NCBI GenBank assembly: GCA_028551475.1
Contig: CM052357.1
Location: 2,914,001 to 2,978,000 of the forward strand
Direction: 5' to 3'
Length of the DNA: 64,000 nt
Origin: Casuarina equisetifolia
Lineage: Eukaryota > Streptophyta > Magnoliopsida > Fagales > Casuarinaceae
Shown piece by piece: positions 35,583-48,476 of this stretch. Position numbers and translations under genes: made by a program. Numbering within the stretch: position 1 is the stretch's first letter; the number at the start of each line of letters is the position of its first letter. The notes under the pieces were generated by a model. It was not told the DNA's origin, did no database searches, and saw nothing but the letters and a program-made list of their open reading frames with translations.

Positions 35583-37894
35583 TGATACTACTCCAACCAC
35601 AGACCTCTCTTTGCTCGAATCCCTGCACAGCCCACACACGCTCCCTTCAATCACTGTCAAAAGAACAGATTTTCTGAGAATGTCGTGCAATTAAATACAG
35701 CTTTTCATGCTCTTACCTCGAACGAAGATATTGTTATAAATTAATCTCTGATCTTTTCTCTTTCCTTTTCTTCCTCGTCCGTTTGCTTAGATTGTCGATG
35801 AAATGATGCGGTGATTCGCCTCCCGACGTATGTGCGTGACTGTCTGCCCCTGTACTATCATCAATTTACGTTTATACCCCACTATAAATTTATTAAAAAA
35901 AAATGGGAAAAGCTGTATTTTCTTATTTTAGATATTCGTATTCACTAATGAGAATTATCTTGATAATACACAAATTTACATGTACTTGATCTGTTATAAT
36001 TAGGTGATGGCCTTATCTTAGTTTTCCATAGATATGATAATGGAAATTAGTGCTTAGAGATAACAAACATGAGCCTCTTATAAATTAGTTGTTGGTATGA
36101 AGTTTTTTTATAATAAAATTTACTTCTAGATAAAGAAACCTTAAAAGAAAATGAAAAGAAACTTACTACTAATACTACTCTTTATAGATCATATGTAATT
36201 TTAAGTTACACTTATAAGTTGTATTAAAAAAACTTAAAATTAAATGTAAAAATTAACTCATAAGTGAAGAGGGTATTTTGTCATTTAAACATTACTACAT
36301 CATATATTTCTCATGTAATATTTTCTCCCTCAGTATTTTCTTGTACACTAAATATATTATATGTATATTGGATATATTTAAGTGGTTTAAAGTTAAACAA
36401 AAAGTTGATTAAGATTTGTCTAAATTTTAATACTATATTAAAAAGGTATAGAATTTAGTATGAAATTTAACTTATAAATTAGGAGAATATGTATATTTTT
36501 AAACATTAGCCAAAGGTTAATTTCTCAATAGATTAGATCGACCTTAGGTGAAGAAAAAAAATTAAAAAACTCTTAAAAGTACAATTGTATTTAATTTTGA
36601 CTTGACTGTAATTCTACCAGTATTCGGTAAGCCCGTGACATATCCACTATGAGGAAGTTGAGTACACGGAAGCACCCACTAAAATATCGAGTGTTCACGT
36701 GGGATTTCCACTTTGCAGGAACATAGTTTTTGACATTCGGCCAACCTTTTAATCACATGTAGTTAAGGTACTCTTGTCATGACATGATTAAGGAGGGAGT
36801 ATTAAGCAATAGATACAAAAGGTAACTATCAAGAACATGATTAGAACAAAACAACCCTTTTATTTGTAGATGCAATTTGCAACAAGTTCTGTCAAACACT
36901 TCGCTTCTGTGATTTCTAAGCCTTCTTGTTGCGTAAGGTACTATCCATAAATTGTATTCTTTAATCACGGTTGATTGTCCATATACAAAGTTCAGCCATA
37001 ATATCTTAGTTTAAGAGTTAGAAAATTCAAAAGTCGAACCTAAAAACTAGTTTAAAGGTTGGAAAAATAATTTTTTTTTAAATTCATCACAAGAAATTAT
37101 GTTTCTGATATAAAACTTTGTTTATGTATAGGTTACGAAACCCAAAATCAAAATTACTAAATTTCTTTGATTTCTGAGCCAGAATTCTTATAGCTTGTGA
37201 CAGAAACAAGTTACCAAATGCCTTTTTATGTTCTCTCTTATCAATTAAGAAAAATGGCTATGACCAGAAAGGTTTATTCGTTCATCACAGCACCATAAGA
37301 ACCCAGATAAAATAAATAAATAGAGAACCTCAACTGTCAAAGCAAAAGGCTCATTTCTTGCATTTTAAATTTTGTATCCTGTCTTTTGCTACAGAAGTTA
37401 ACTTACAGTAATATTTACAAGCACAAGACATGTAAATTGCTTTTCTGTAAGCATTTCAGCCGCCACACTTACATAGACCTTTCCAACAAGTTCAGTGGGG
37501 AACATCTAGTCTAGAAATCCATTGACCATTCAACAACGGCACAATTTGGGGCCAATACCACGAGCGAATTCTCGATGATGAACCAGAAAAAGCAACTTTA
37601 TTGGTGATCAAGCACCCATGCTGATGATAACAACGCTGGGTAGCCAACGGCGGCACGGCAAATAAGTAAAGGAGGGTTTTGAGCTAAACAGAATAGAGAT
37701 TCATACAAGAAAATATAGAAGACTGTAAATAAAAGGTGTATTTTAGATAGTTTAGGTTAAGCAAAGGCCGCTCGTAAGTGATGTTTGAGGCACAAGAAAA
37801 CATAAGAGTCACTAAAGTAAAGTTGCAAGTAATCAAGATAGGTGTATACTGAAAAGTATACTCCTAGAGTCAAAATGATGAGAATTGAGGAGTA
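35583..37894. other. OAT 5' flank and intergenic stretch
   Basis: The first 250 bp hold the OAT 5' UTR and promoter on the minus strand (no obvious TATA box picked). The rest, up to where GELP unit A homology begins near 37895, has no gene I can support. Confidence 0.5.
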
Positions 37895-39298
37895 TTAATA
37901 TAAAAAGAAAAAGGGAGTACAAAGAGTCACTACTAAGTGTGGGATCATGATTTGTATCAACACTAGAATAAGAAGTAAAAGGTAAAATTCAGTTTGACGA
38001 AATGAATTCAAAAAATTACACCCTCTAGGCTTTTCAGATACAAGAGGATATGCAGATTAGCAAGCCATGAGACATGACATTTACTGCAATTCAAGTAAGA
38101 ATCATATGGACAGCCGCAAGAAAAGTTACCGTACTTTAGAAAGGATGATTCCATGATTTCCTTCACCACGAAATCTTATACGTCTAGCAAGGATAAGACA
38201 AGACAGACAGACTTAATGCGCGGAGGGAGAGCACATTTAGCGGCAGAAGATGATTTCTCTCTTCCCACTGCACTACAAACGTAAGCCAGGGAGAGTATTG
38301 AAAGAAGACATCATCACCAAGTACACAACACTTGCTCCATTGATAGGAAGATTCGTCGAGCAAAAATCTTTTACTGAGGCTGAGCCGTCAGATAACAGTA
38401 CATACATTAAAAGTTTGACAATCATTGTCGTCCCCGCACTATTTTAAAAGACATCGTCAGACAAAATAACATGAAAGGGAAGAAAGATCCTTATAGTGCT
38501 ATGATATTGCAGATGAAGAATAGATGAAGAGATAAAGAAGGAAGCCTATAACACCAAACATAAGCCAGTGACGAATCTTCCTGGACGAGCTTGATAGCAT
38601 TGGTATGGAAGAACAGAAGAAATCCAGTTGAAGAAGCCTGGAAATTGTGTCCTATCCAGAGAAACCCTGGAGGAACTGGCGTGTGATGGGCAAATCTGGT
38701 TGTTTTGGGACGGATTTTGGATATTTACGGATTTCCATAAACCTCTGAAGAACAGCAAGATCCAAAGACGGAGAAGAAAAAACTCATTTCTTTTCCAGAA
38801 AGTTTCGGTTTGATTTTCCATTGTTGATTTGCGCATGTACAAAGAAGAATTTAGAAGGGTTTCTAGAGCTTACATCACGCTGAAATCATCCCTTACCTCA
38901 TTAGTGCTGTAATTAAAATTAAGTAAATAAATTAATTCTAAGAAAATAAAGATATACACCTTATAATATTAAAGACCCAACTAATCTAAATTAGGCTACA
39001 AAATATCTTTAACAAGATCTTTGCAATAGAGACATACTAAATCAGGCCCAAAAAATTTATTTATGTTACAACTAGGGAGAGGAACCGTGAGGAAGAAAAC
39101 TCCAAGATTTTAACTTTCACCCTCCATCTAGAAGCATGCTTTAAGAGTCACGTGGCCACTAAAAGTGCAATTTTGACTTGCTAAGGGTACTGACCCACGC
39201 ACAAATATATGTTTTCCACTCGGTCTATAAAGTATTAGACCTCCATTGATTCTTCAAACTAATCGCTTTGTGCAAGTTTGCCTCTGTGTTCTTTCCTA
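37895..39298 (+). promoter_or_regulatory. 5' flank of GELP copy A (duplicated unit)
   Basis: This flank is homologous to 46,893-49,183 before copy B, and its proximal part to the flanks of copy C and the window end. It contains a G-box/ABRE-type CACGTGGC at 39149-39156 and a TATA-like TCTATAAAG at about 39224-39232, roughly 70 bp before the ATG. The conserved phrase 'ACAAATATATG' sits just upstream of the TATA box in all three genes. ABA- or light-responsive control is possible from the G-box alone, but that is inference. Confidence 0.6.
38499..38600 (-). CDS. Conserved 33-codon minus-strand ORF in the promoter of GELP A
   Basis: The small ORF opens ATG at 38600 and stops with TAG at 38499. 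It reads MLSSSSRKIRHW, then a hydrophobic run (LMFGVIGFLLYLFI) and YSSSAIS: a basic N-terminus followed by one probable membrane segment, like the anchor of a type II membrane protein. The same ORF, of identical length, exists in the flanks of copies B and C and at the window end. Whether it is translated, or is the stranded first exon of a divergent gene, cannot be told. I do not recognise a family. Confidence 0.3.
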   Translation of the reverse strand: MLSSSSRKIRHWLMFGVIGFLLYLFIYSSSAIS

Positions 39299-39759
39299 AT
39301 GGACACCCAGAACCTCCTCTACTTTCTTCTCAAGGGCTTTATCTTCTCCATTTTGTCAGGTTTTTTGCAGTTTAACCCTGCCTTTTCACGCTCGTCTTTA
39401 GAATTCCGTACTTTTCACTAAGCTTTGTGTATGCATGTGGGTGGTTTTGACAGGGCAACAGGTGGTGAAGGGACGTCACGACCATCATTCACATCGTGGT
39501 CACTTTGGTTCTCGTCCCACCAAGCTTTTTGTCTTTGGAGATTCATTTGTTGACACCGGCAACATGAAACCTGATGTCATCTGCTGGAAGTGTCCATACG
39601 GCATGACCTTCCCTGGAAAACCAACTGGTCGTTTTTCCGATGGCCGTGTCCTGACCGACTACGTGGGTCAGCATTCTCTCTTTAACGATATACTATCTTT
39701 TTTCTTTAATTTTTTTTCTTTATCTTACTTTTTGGCACAATCAATGGGCTTGCTTCAGT

Positions 39760-39792
<33 letters not shown>

Positions 39793-42700
39793 TATTGAGG
39801 GTGAGTTCCTCTTCTATGTGAGTTACCACTTTGGATTATTGGTTCTATTTTTTTTTTCTTTATTTTTATCTTGAAAGATCAATATCTAGTTTAAAACTAT
39901 GAAGCATCAAGTAAAGAATCCATCTTTTATAAGCTACTTTCCTGACTTTCATATTTATTATGTGAGACTTAACATTTCCCTTTGCTTCAAACATGGGAGA
40001 ATCTTTCCCATGATTTTATTTCATTCTTTTTCATGTGTGAGAGGATAGAAGATAAAACCTAGATTATTAATAGACTCCTTAGTAATATGAGACACTCCTA
40101 TATCATTTATTTGATACACCCTTTCCTCACAATAATCTAACTTAAACCATCTTGTGGTGTTGTTTTCTACATGGATTATGAGTTTAACCATATCTATAAA
40201 GGTGCTAAGAAAAAACTTAAACTTTGATATTCTATTAAAAATGTCATTCTCACTTTAGAAGTTAGGTATACACACTCACACTTTAGTAATATAGGACCAC
40301 CATGATACTTCGGATTCTTCTATTCAAAGTTAAACTATCTCACTTTATTTTCTTTCCTTCTATCATGATCATATCTATTGATCCCTAAACGTCAGTTTTC
40401 TTTTTTTGACAATTTGTTGCCCTTTAATCTTCTCTTAGTGAAAATTCCAAAGCATAAATAGTGACATAGTACAACCAAAGCAAATAGTGACATATTACAA
40501 CCAAAACTTCAGCTAAGGTTACTTTTATCAGGTATAATATTTATTACTACAAGTTTGGAAACTCAATAAGTAGCTTATCATGGTAAAAGTACATCTTGAA
40601 AACATAGTTCCTATAGTAAAATTGTACAAGTAACTTATGGCTCTGTTCAATGAAATAGAGTATACTTCTCTCTTTTGTACATGATGCGTAGATGATTGAC
40701 ATATTTCAATCCCACAATTTTTGATCCTTTCTCTAATTGTCCGGATGTAGCTAAGTTCCTAGGGCTTGAATCTCCAATTCCATACAACCAAAGGAAACTT
40801 GGGGGGAAAGACCTGAAATACGGAGTGAACTTTGCTTATGGAGGGGCAGGCATATTCGAGACCGTGGTCCTAGCCCCAAACATGACCATGCAGGTTGACT
40901 TCTTCCAAAATCTCCTTAAGGACAACGTTTTTACTACTGCCGAGCTTGAGTCCTCCATGGCCCTCGTCTCCTTTACCGGCAATGACGACTACACTTACCT
41001 TGTCAGGAATGGGTCTACTCAGGTAAGAGCTTCATGTATAGATACATAATGATAATACTATACTAATAATAGTTAGGTTAGGGGAATCCTTTTAGTCTAG
41101 AAAATCTAATACCATCTAGTCTTGTTCTAGGATTCATGAGAGGTTTGGTTTCATCTTTTTGGAGTTAAGTAATATCCTGAGCTTACGAAAGGATTCCTTT
41201 CAGATATTATGAACAGAAAAAATGGCCTTTCTTGAATTTCAAAAGTACTAATCTTTATTGTTGTTAGTTTTATTATATATATAAAATAGAGTTTTACACT
41301 AAAAGATAAGATTCTTGCAGTCACAAATCTTTACTATTGTTAGTCTTAGTGTGTGTGCAAGACTTGAATCTCATATCAAAAGATAATATTCATTAGAGAT
41401 ATGCATATATACTCATTATTATAATTTCCTAATATAGCCATGTATTTTTTTGATATGGCATAGGTTATTTGAGGAATTGTTTGTGTATATAATAAAGGAA
41501 TATTTTTATTATTTGTTTATATAATTTTCATATTGGTTATATAAAATGACAAGTCTTGTGTAGTTTTTCTCGAGGAAGTAATATACAAAATTTCTCAAAG
41601 CTTTAGTCTTCTTCCTTTTTACCTTTGTGACATGATATCAAAGCTTTTCTTTTTTTCCTAGCTTTAGCTTTTGCATTCTTCTCTGATTGCTTCTCGTTTT
41701 TCTCATTTTGCTTGTTTTTGTAGTTTTCCCTTGCAAAACAACATTATCATTCGAGTGTAGCAATTAGCAACCAAAACACCAAAAAAAAAAAAACATTTCT
41801 TTTCTCCAAACCTTAAACCAAAAAGGTCTTACCATTTTTTCCCTTTATCCTCACCATGATAAGTGCTTTTGCTAGTTGTGACTAAGATGCTTTTATAGTT
41901 AAAGACATCACAAACTACCTAGGATTCTCCATTACCTTCTACATAGTAGGATCCCATTCTACCTAGCCTATGTTAGCCCAGTCTATTCTGATTCAATCAT
42001 TAGCTTAGCTTCCTTATCTGAGTCAAACCTCTACTTAGCCCATTTTGATGCAACCTAACTATGGATACTTTTAGTTTGCCGCAAGGTCCTCTTCTTTAGC
42101 CTAGCTCGTGCTTAGGCAGCTGAATCAAGGCTTACCATGATGAGACATGACATTGGCTATACTGCTCAAATTCTTAGCTAGTTTATACATAATCTCAAAC
42201 AATCTCATATGAATACAACCTTAAAAATAGTAAAGTACTTGAAGAGATGTTCAGATTTGAAAATTCTTTTATCCAAAAAAGTAACATGGAGATGACAACA
42301 TATTGCAACACCAATTATACCATTTGCCCTATGGGTAGGAGATTGATGACAAAATTCTAATCAAATTTGAAAATTCCTTACTATGATGAAAACAAAGAAA
42401 TAATCAATTTTTTTTCATTTGCCGAATCTAAATATTGAGCCATAGTTAAGTCTACTTATAAAGTTATTTGGGTAAGGCAACTTCTTTGGAATCTCGGAGT
42501 TCGAATAAAGGGTCCTACACTTCTATTTTGCAATAATAATGTTGCCTTTAAACTTGCCATAAATCCTATAGTTCATGAAAGAATGAAACACATTAAAGTG
42601 GACTATTACTTTACAAGAGATAAAATCCAAGAAAGAGTTATCGAGACTAAAGAGATACGAACAATAAATCAACATATGATATCTTTACCAAAGCCCTTTG

Positions 42701-44127
42701 CTAGAGACAATATATATATCTTCTAAACAAGCTTGGTGTGTTAGACATTTACAAACTACCTAAACTACCAGCTTGAGAGGAGTGAAGATACACATTTATA
42801 TTCATTATTATACTTTCCTAATATGGCCATGCATTCTTTCCTTGTGCCATAGGTTATTTGGAGAATTTTTTTTTATGCATATAGTAAAGGAATATATTTA
42901 TTATTTGTCTACGTAATTTTTGTATTGATTAGTCTTTACATTATAAAAGGACAAGTCATATATAATTTTCCTTGAAAATTAATATATAGAATTTTCCAAA
43001 ACTCTGGTTTTCTTCCTTTTCCTTTATGACAAATTTTTATAATGAAGTTCTTGAGTTAATTTTTGGATTTAACCTTTGTACATTCCAACTTGATATCTAG
43101 ACCTAGGTTAAATTTACTCCAACAATTAGACTTTAAGCTCAATGACACTTAGTGCATTAGAGAGTATATATGTGAAGTACGAGTCTTATATCAAAAGATA
43201 AGAGTATTGTAGTAAATTTTAAATAAAAAGAAAGGATCGCAAACGCTTGAGTTAGGTTTTGAATTAAATCGTTTGACTTTTTAACTCTTAGTTCCATTAT
43301 TTGTGTTGATAGAGCTGCTCTTTAGAGTAATAACATAGCATCAAAAACAGTAGTGTGTAGTGGTCAACTAAAACAGCCCTACCATTCCAATGGATTAGTT
43401 TGTTATCAGATGATTTTTCTTTCCTTTCCTGCTTATATTTTTGTTTTATATTTGAACGAAGAAAACTAAGGCTTAACTTCACCCAAATCCGTCAATTGTA
43501 GGACTGGCAGTCTTTCATTACTGCAGAGGTCGATCAACTAACTTCCAACTTGAGACGCATTCATGGCTTGGGAGTTAAAAAAATAGCTCTGACAGCGTCA
43601 GAGCCTATGGGATGTACGCCACCGAGCACGGCCAAATCCTCGTTTCAACATTGCAATGAGACTGAAAACTTGCTAGTGAGTTCACACAACCTGTTGATGC
43701 GGCAAACCGTGGCAAAGCTGAACAACGAGACCAAGAATAATGAGACAAAGAACAAAGATTTTGTCATTCTCGACCTTTATGCTTCCTTCATGTCTATAGT
43801 CATGGACAAAGGAAAGCACTTAGGTGATTTTAATTTATGTGCAGTTAGAAAGCTATATTTCTTGTAAGATATTTTCCTTTCGTTTTCAGAATGAGAGCAA
43901 CATCTTCATTTCGTGCAGGAAGTACAAAGTTTGAGAACCCATTGAAACCCTGTTGTATTCCTGTAAGCAGTGAATATTCTTGTGGAAGTAAGGACGAGAC
44001 TGGAGCCAAGAAATATACGGTCTGTGAGGACCCGAAATTGTCATTCTTTTGGGACATGGTGCATCCTACACAGGAGGGATGGCGTGCTGTGTTTTCATCT
44101 TTGCAAGCCACTCTTCAAGAACTTTAA
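39299..44127 (+). CDS. GDSL esterase/lipase (GELP), copy A, five exons
   Basis: Predicted secreted SGNH/GDSL acyl-ester hydrolase, closest in remembered pattern to the Arabidopsis At5g03610 group; the natural substrate is unknown. Exons: 39299-39359, 39454-39666, 40751-41022, 43502-43823, 43919-44127. All borders are GT..AG and phases agree, giving 358 residues. Exon 1 is almost exactly the signal peptide (MDTQNLLYFLLKGFIFSILS). Block I is LFVFGDSFVDTGN with nucleophile Ser51, block II is GVNFAYGGAG (about 116-125), block III is FTGNDDY with Asn169, and block V is FFWDMVHP with Asp335 and His338. A tandem duplication of five codons in exon 4 (NNETKNNETKNKDF) is absent from copies B and C. Intron 3 is 2.48 kb, against 0.5-0.85 kb in the sisters, because of a copia insertion. 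The frame is intact, so the gene is probably functional if the long intron splices. Confidence 0.93.
39757..39793. repeat. (TTA)n microsatellite in intron 2 of GELP A
   Basis: About ten TTA units just inside intron 2. It is absent at the same place in copies B and C, so it may be a length-variable marker for this copy. Confidence 0.85.
41393..43031 (+). mobile_element. Degraded Ty1/copia LTR element inside GELP A intron 3
   Basis: Two direct repeats of about 240 bp bound the element: 41393-41632 and 42783-43031. They share TCATTATTATA, TTTCCTAATATRGCCATG, CATAGGTTATTTG, 'AAAGGAATAT' and a common end in TGACA. Right after the left repeat, TGATATCAAAGCTTTT matches the copia primer-binding site pattern (initiator Met-tRNA). 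Just before the right repeat, CTTGAGAGGAG is a polypurine tract. Between them only the end of pol survives: about 42463-42725 reads as the copia RNase H tail, with LLFCNNNVAFKLA and HERMKHIKVDYYF. Most of gag-pol is deleted. It lies in the same orientation as the host gene. No target-site duplication was found, and the LTRs differ at many sites, so the insertion is old. Confidence 0.82.
42463..42725 (+). pseudogene. Copia RNase H remnant
   Basis: The frame WLRQLLWNLGVRIKGPTLLF continues with CNNNVAFKLAINP, HERMKHIKVDYYFTRDKI and ends near FARDNIYIF before a stop. The order CDN-x-A-A then ANP-x-HER-x-KHI is the signature of plant copia RNase H C-termini, here with the Asp of CDN changed to Asn. 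The upstream pol domains are missing, so it cannot be active. Confidence 0.8.
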
Positions 44128-46892
44128 AGGAATTGGAGGAGGAAAAAGAAAATTTGTGGCCGTACTAGTTTGTTCTTTATTTTCCTAGTTTTTGTAGGAA
44201 AAAGAAAATTTGTAACCACACTAGAAGATAACATCTTTGAGGTAAAGTTTAAATTAAATGAAACATTTGCCAAGTATCCTTTTCATCTCCCGCCAAGAAT
44301 TGTTCACCACCCAACCACCAAAAGAGAGAAACCCTTCGCTAATATTAATCCTCTATATGATCTCTAAATTCTGCATGAAACTTTATAGCATTCCCTTTAA
44401 GAAAGGTCTCTACAAGGCGAACCAACAAGCGGAGAAAAAATTGGCTACGAGTTCTGCTGCCTTCATCAACCACAAGGGCTGAAAGGAGTTTTTGTTACTG
44501 TGCTTTGTTCTTGGCAGCAGTCTCGTCTTGATCTATTGTGGATCAAGAGAAAGCGAATCCCATTCTCGGATGGTGCTGAAGAAAGTGAACAGGCCATTAA
44601 TTTTCGTGCAAACTATTGGTGAAAATGCTCATATCTATGACCCAGACGATGTTTTTCTTGGCTTGGTTATCAAGATTAATCCGTTCACGAATTGGTAGCG
44701 TCTCATTCTTTCATTTGATCTTCTTTTGCTGTGAAAGTCTGCGGTTTTTTAGCATAATTTCTATTGGCTGGCATGTCTCCTGTTACAGTAATAATCTTAC
44801 AAAGCACCGATACAAATAATGGATGACATATGGAATCTCTGTGTGAAAAAATGTTCATGCGGGTGGAAGAGGAAAGAATTGCACATGTTCTTCATACTGT
44901 GCTCCATTAGGGGTATAGGCTTTCAAATCCATTGATTTTAGAAGCTGTTAGGTAGCTAATTCTACTATAAAAATGTTTTCACTACATAAATTGTGGATGA
45001 TTAAATTGTGCTTTTGTACTTTAATATACATTAATACAATTTACCTTTCTACTAAAAAAAAAAATTGTGATGATTACTAACCAGAAAAAAGAAACAGCTT
45101 ATGCTCACAATATACGTTTGAGTTCTTTACTAAGACTTTGGCAAGCGATTAAGCTACGACTTTGGAAGTTTCTCTTTCATGATTTTATGATTTCTCTCAA
45201 TGCGTTATCCCCATAATAAATCATGCATGATAATTATTAAAACATGATGTCTTGGATGTTCACCAAGTTAGCATTATTGCCACGTCGACAGTACAACACA
45301 AAGCCATGTCATCTTCGGTCCGTGAAAATCTAGCAGAAAGAAAGCTGGTGCATGCAATACATGCGCATCCTCTTTGGCTGACATGTGTCAAAAACAATTT
45401 CCCTGTTTTCTCTCAATGACAATTATTATCAGGATCAAAAAGGAAATTTGACCAAACCGAAAATTCTCCCTGTTCCACTTTTACCAAGGTAAGGAAATCA
45501 ACAAAAATTTAATCCTTCCTAATTTTGAAAAACTTTTCTTCTATCATTTAATTCATAAGGCAATTAAAATTAATTATAATAATTTTGATTTCCATGAATG
45601 TCATTCAATTCCTTAGACAACTAGGTTTCATATTCTCCTATAAAATGTAAACCTACTATTCTTAGAGATCATTAAATACTGCTAAGTATTCTAGACATTG
45701 TTTAAAAAAACCCATATTTTCATGAAATTATAGTCTCTTAATGTAATGACTTTTGGGATTATTGAATTGGGATGTTGAGGTTATAAATGTACTTTGATTT
45801 ACTATAAATTTTAATAATTATTTTCTCTACGCAAAATGATCTTGCTCCCTATTTGATGCGTTTTAATCAATTCTTTACTAATAATGTAAAATTCATGAAA
45901 GTGTGCAAATGTATGACAAATCAAATATACTACTGTAGTTCAATATTAGCAAACACAATTGTTAAAAAATAAAAGAGTATATGCATAATAGGTCTCAACA
46001 GGTGATAAGAAGGGTAAAGATGAGAAACAAATTGCACACAATATTTATGTGGTTCAGCACAAAACCCATGTGTGTACATCTACTTTCCTTCCAACGTAAA
46101 CAATCATAAAAGCCCTTCACTAATTCTTATACTATAACGAGAGTATAAGAACCCATAGTAGGTTAAGGCTTATAGAACTAAAATTGGGGATAATGTTTAA
46201 ATAAAAGCTGTTAAAATTAATCTCTAAACATGAATCTTTTGACAAAATGGTTAAGGCATGTAATAAAACCAAGGCCCATTATAAGTGGAATACATCCACT
46301 TCTTACACAATATGTTCTCTCCCTAAAAGTAAAATCTCTACCCTAGCTACAATTCAAGAAATTCTCTTTAAGTAAATAGGTCATCTATTCACACCAAAAA
46401 CCAAAATTCAAAACCTAATAAGCATTTTCTTACCATCCTTTTCAAATAGAGGGTTAAAGGTTGGCTATAATAGTTCTAACAAAAATAATAGTCTAGGAAC
46501 TGTAGGAAGTGTAATTGAAAGTATGCATCAATAACCATGATGATAATATACGGGAATAATTATGCGAATTTGTGTAGAATATAAGTAGGATGAAAAGACC
46601 ATATAAAAAGCAAAATTGTAAATAGACATAAGCTGTTTGCCATAACAAGGAGATAAAAGAAAATTTTATCAATGTACTATTTAATTTTCTTATAAATGTA
46701 AGGATATTGGAGGGGCATGGCTCACAAACCAAGTCACAAACTATTAGGTGAATTTGAGATATCAAAAGCTTCTAAGTCAGAATAGTGATATTCACTAATG
46801 TCATGGATATGGTTTGGCTATATGAATCCTAAAGCTATTTATTCTAAACATCTATTTCTAAAGTTAGGACAAGAAGAATTTTGAATTTGTTA
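44128..46892. other. Spacer between GELP units A and B
   Basis: This contains the 3' flank of copy A. A piece at about 44290-44345 (CGCCAAGAATTGTTC and following) matches the 3' flanks of copies B (about 52830) and C (about 58005), showing that the duplicated unit reaches past the stop codon. From about 46232 (GAATCTTTTGACAAA) begins a segment shared with the regions before copy C (52897) and at the window end (62816). Open frames at 44170-44819 are unrecognised. Confidence 0.55.
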
Positions 46893-47355
46893 ATATAAAA
46901 AGAAAAAGGGAGTAAAAAGAGTCACTAATAAATCTAGGATCATAATTTGTATCAACAGTAGAACAAGAAGTGTAAGGTATAGTTTACTTTAAGGACATGA
47001 ATTAAAGAAAATAAACCCTTTAGGCTTTTCAGATACAAAAGAATATGTAGATTAGTGAGCTATGGACATGACATTTAATGCAATATAAGTAAAAAGCATG
47101 TAGATAGCCGTAGGAGAAGTTGTCACACATTAGAAAGAATGATTCCGTGATTTCCTTTACCATGAAATCTTATATGTCTAGCAAGGATAAGATAGAAGAC
47201 AGAATTAATGTGTCGAGGAAGAGCACATTTGTAAGCCGAGTGTATTGATAGAAGACATCATCACCAGCTACACTACAATTGCTCCATTGATAAAAAAGAT
47301 TCATCTAGTTAGAATCTGAGAGTGAGGTTAAGCCACCAAATAACAACACATATGT

Positions 47356-48319
47356 TGTCATCTTGTTACTAATTTACTAAAAGGCCTAGACTTATTAGAG
47401 TATCACAAGAGTTTGTTCTTATATAGGATCATAATATTCTACCATTCTTATGATCCATCTGCTTAATGGCTATCCCAACCTTTTTGCCACTCTAGGCTAG
47501 CCACATTGCCATGGTAGCCATTTTCTTCAGTAATTGGGTGGGGACTCAAACTTGGGAGGTTAGGGGGTGCTCCAATACCAAATATTGCCGTCCTATTACA
47601 ACATCACCAAAAGGTCTAGACTTGTTAAAGTACAATGGGAATTTGTTCTTATTAAATGACATGTTAGCAGTTCATGTCAACCTCTCCATGTCAACACTAA
47701 GCGACACCAACTTAGCCTCCATTAACCACATGGCACCACATGGAGCACTTTGCAACCATGTTAGCCCTGCGCATCGCAACCTTGATGTGCTATCTCCTTC
47801 TCCAAAAAAGCTGATAGCCTCTGCACGCACCTAGCCGAAAAACCGTCATCGGAAACATTACCTTTTTCTCATAGAAACATGCACCTTCTCCAAGCAATCC
47901 AAACATATCAAGAATCTAGAGCTACCCACCAACATAGCTACAAGTTCTATCAAAATCTCCAATTCTTTCCAAGTTTTAAATGATTCTCAATCTCCAACCA
48001 AACTCATATAATTAGAAGAAATTGATGTAGCGTTTCCATTTCCTTTCTTGTGTAGATTATCCATGCCTATAAATTTGGTGTTGTTTTGTACATATGATGT
48101 ATCGAATCGAAGTATCCCAATTTTGCACTCCGTTCTAGAGTTCTTCGGTGTTCTTGAGAAATTTCCCTAATTTCTCAAGAATTCCTACTTTCAACTATTC
48201 TCATGTAGGATTGTAACAAAATACATTAGAAATTTGAAAATAATGATCATCCAAGTTCTATTATCTAATATGATCGTAAAATTTAGAGTAAGACGATATT
48301 GGACATAAAACAGACCACT
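47356..48319. mobile_element. Probable insertion of about 0.95 kb in the copy B flank (possible solo LTR)
   Basis: Comparison with the unit A flank shows this block only in unit B. It is less AT-rich than its surroundings. Near its start it carries an internally repeated phrase (AAAGGCCTAGACTT near 47380 and AAAGGTCTAGACTT near 47608). It also has a TATAAATTTGG near 48067 and a T/C-rich stretch after it, which would suit an LTR. No clear TG..CA ends or target-site duplication were resolved, so the class is uncertain. Confidence 0.45.
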
Positions 48320-48374
48320 TTCAAAGATATTGCTAGACAAAATAACACGAAAGGGAAGAAGGATCCTAGTAGTT

Positions 48375-48476
48375 CTAAGATATTGCAGGTGAAGAAAATA
48401 CGAACAGACAAAGAAGGGAGCCTACCACACTAAATATACGCCAGAGAGGAATCTTCCTGGACGATCTTGGTAGCAT
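48375..48476 (-). CDS. Conserved 33-codon minus-strand ORF in the promoter of GELP B
   Basis: Same length as its counterpart before copy A: ATG at 48476, TAG at 48375. The peptide begins MLPRSSRKIPLW, has a hydrophobic run (IFSVVGSLLCLFVF) and ends SSPAIS. It is the most diverged of the four copies yet remains open. Confidence 0.3.
   Translation of the reverse strand: MLPRSSRKIPLWRIFSVVGSLLCLFVFSSPAIS

Noticed and set aside
35654..35716. A possible 5' UTR intron of the OAT gene (donor ..CGAG/GTAAGAG, acceptor TTTTGACAG)
   Set aside because: At 63 bp it is near or below the usual minimum for plant introns, and the sequence across it is also an open frame, so I left it out of the model.
44170..44819. 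Several medium open frames downstream of GELP copy A
   Set aside because: They change frame repeatedly, are not preserved in the corresponding flanks of copies B and C, and match nothing I recognise.
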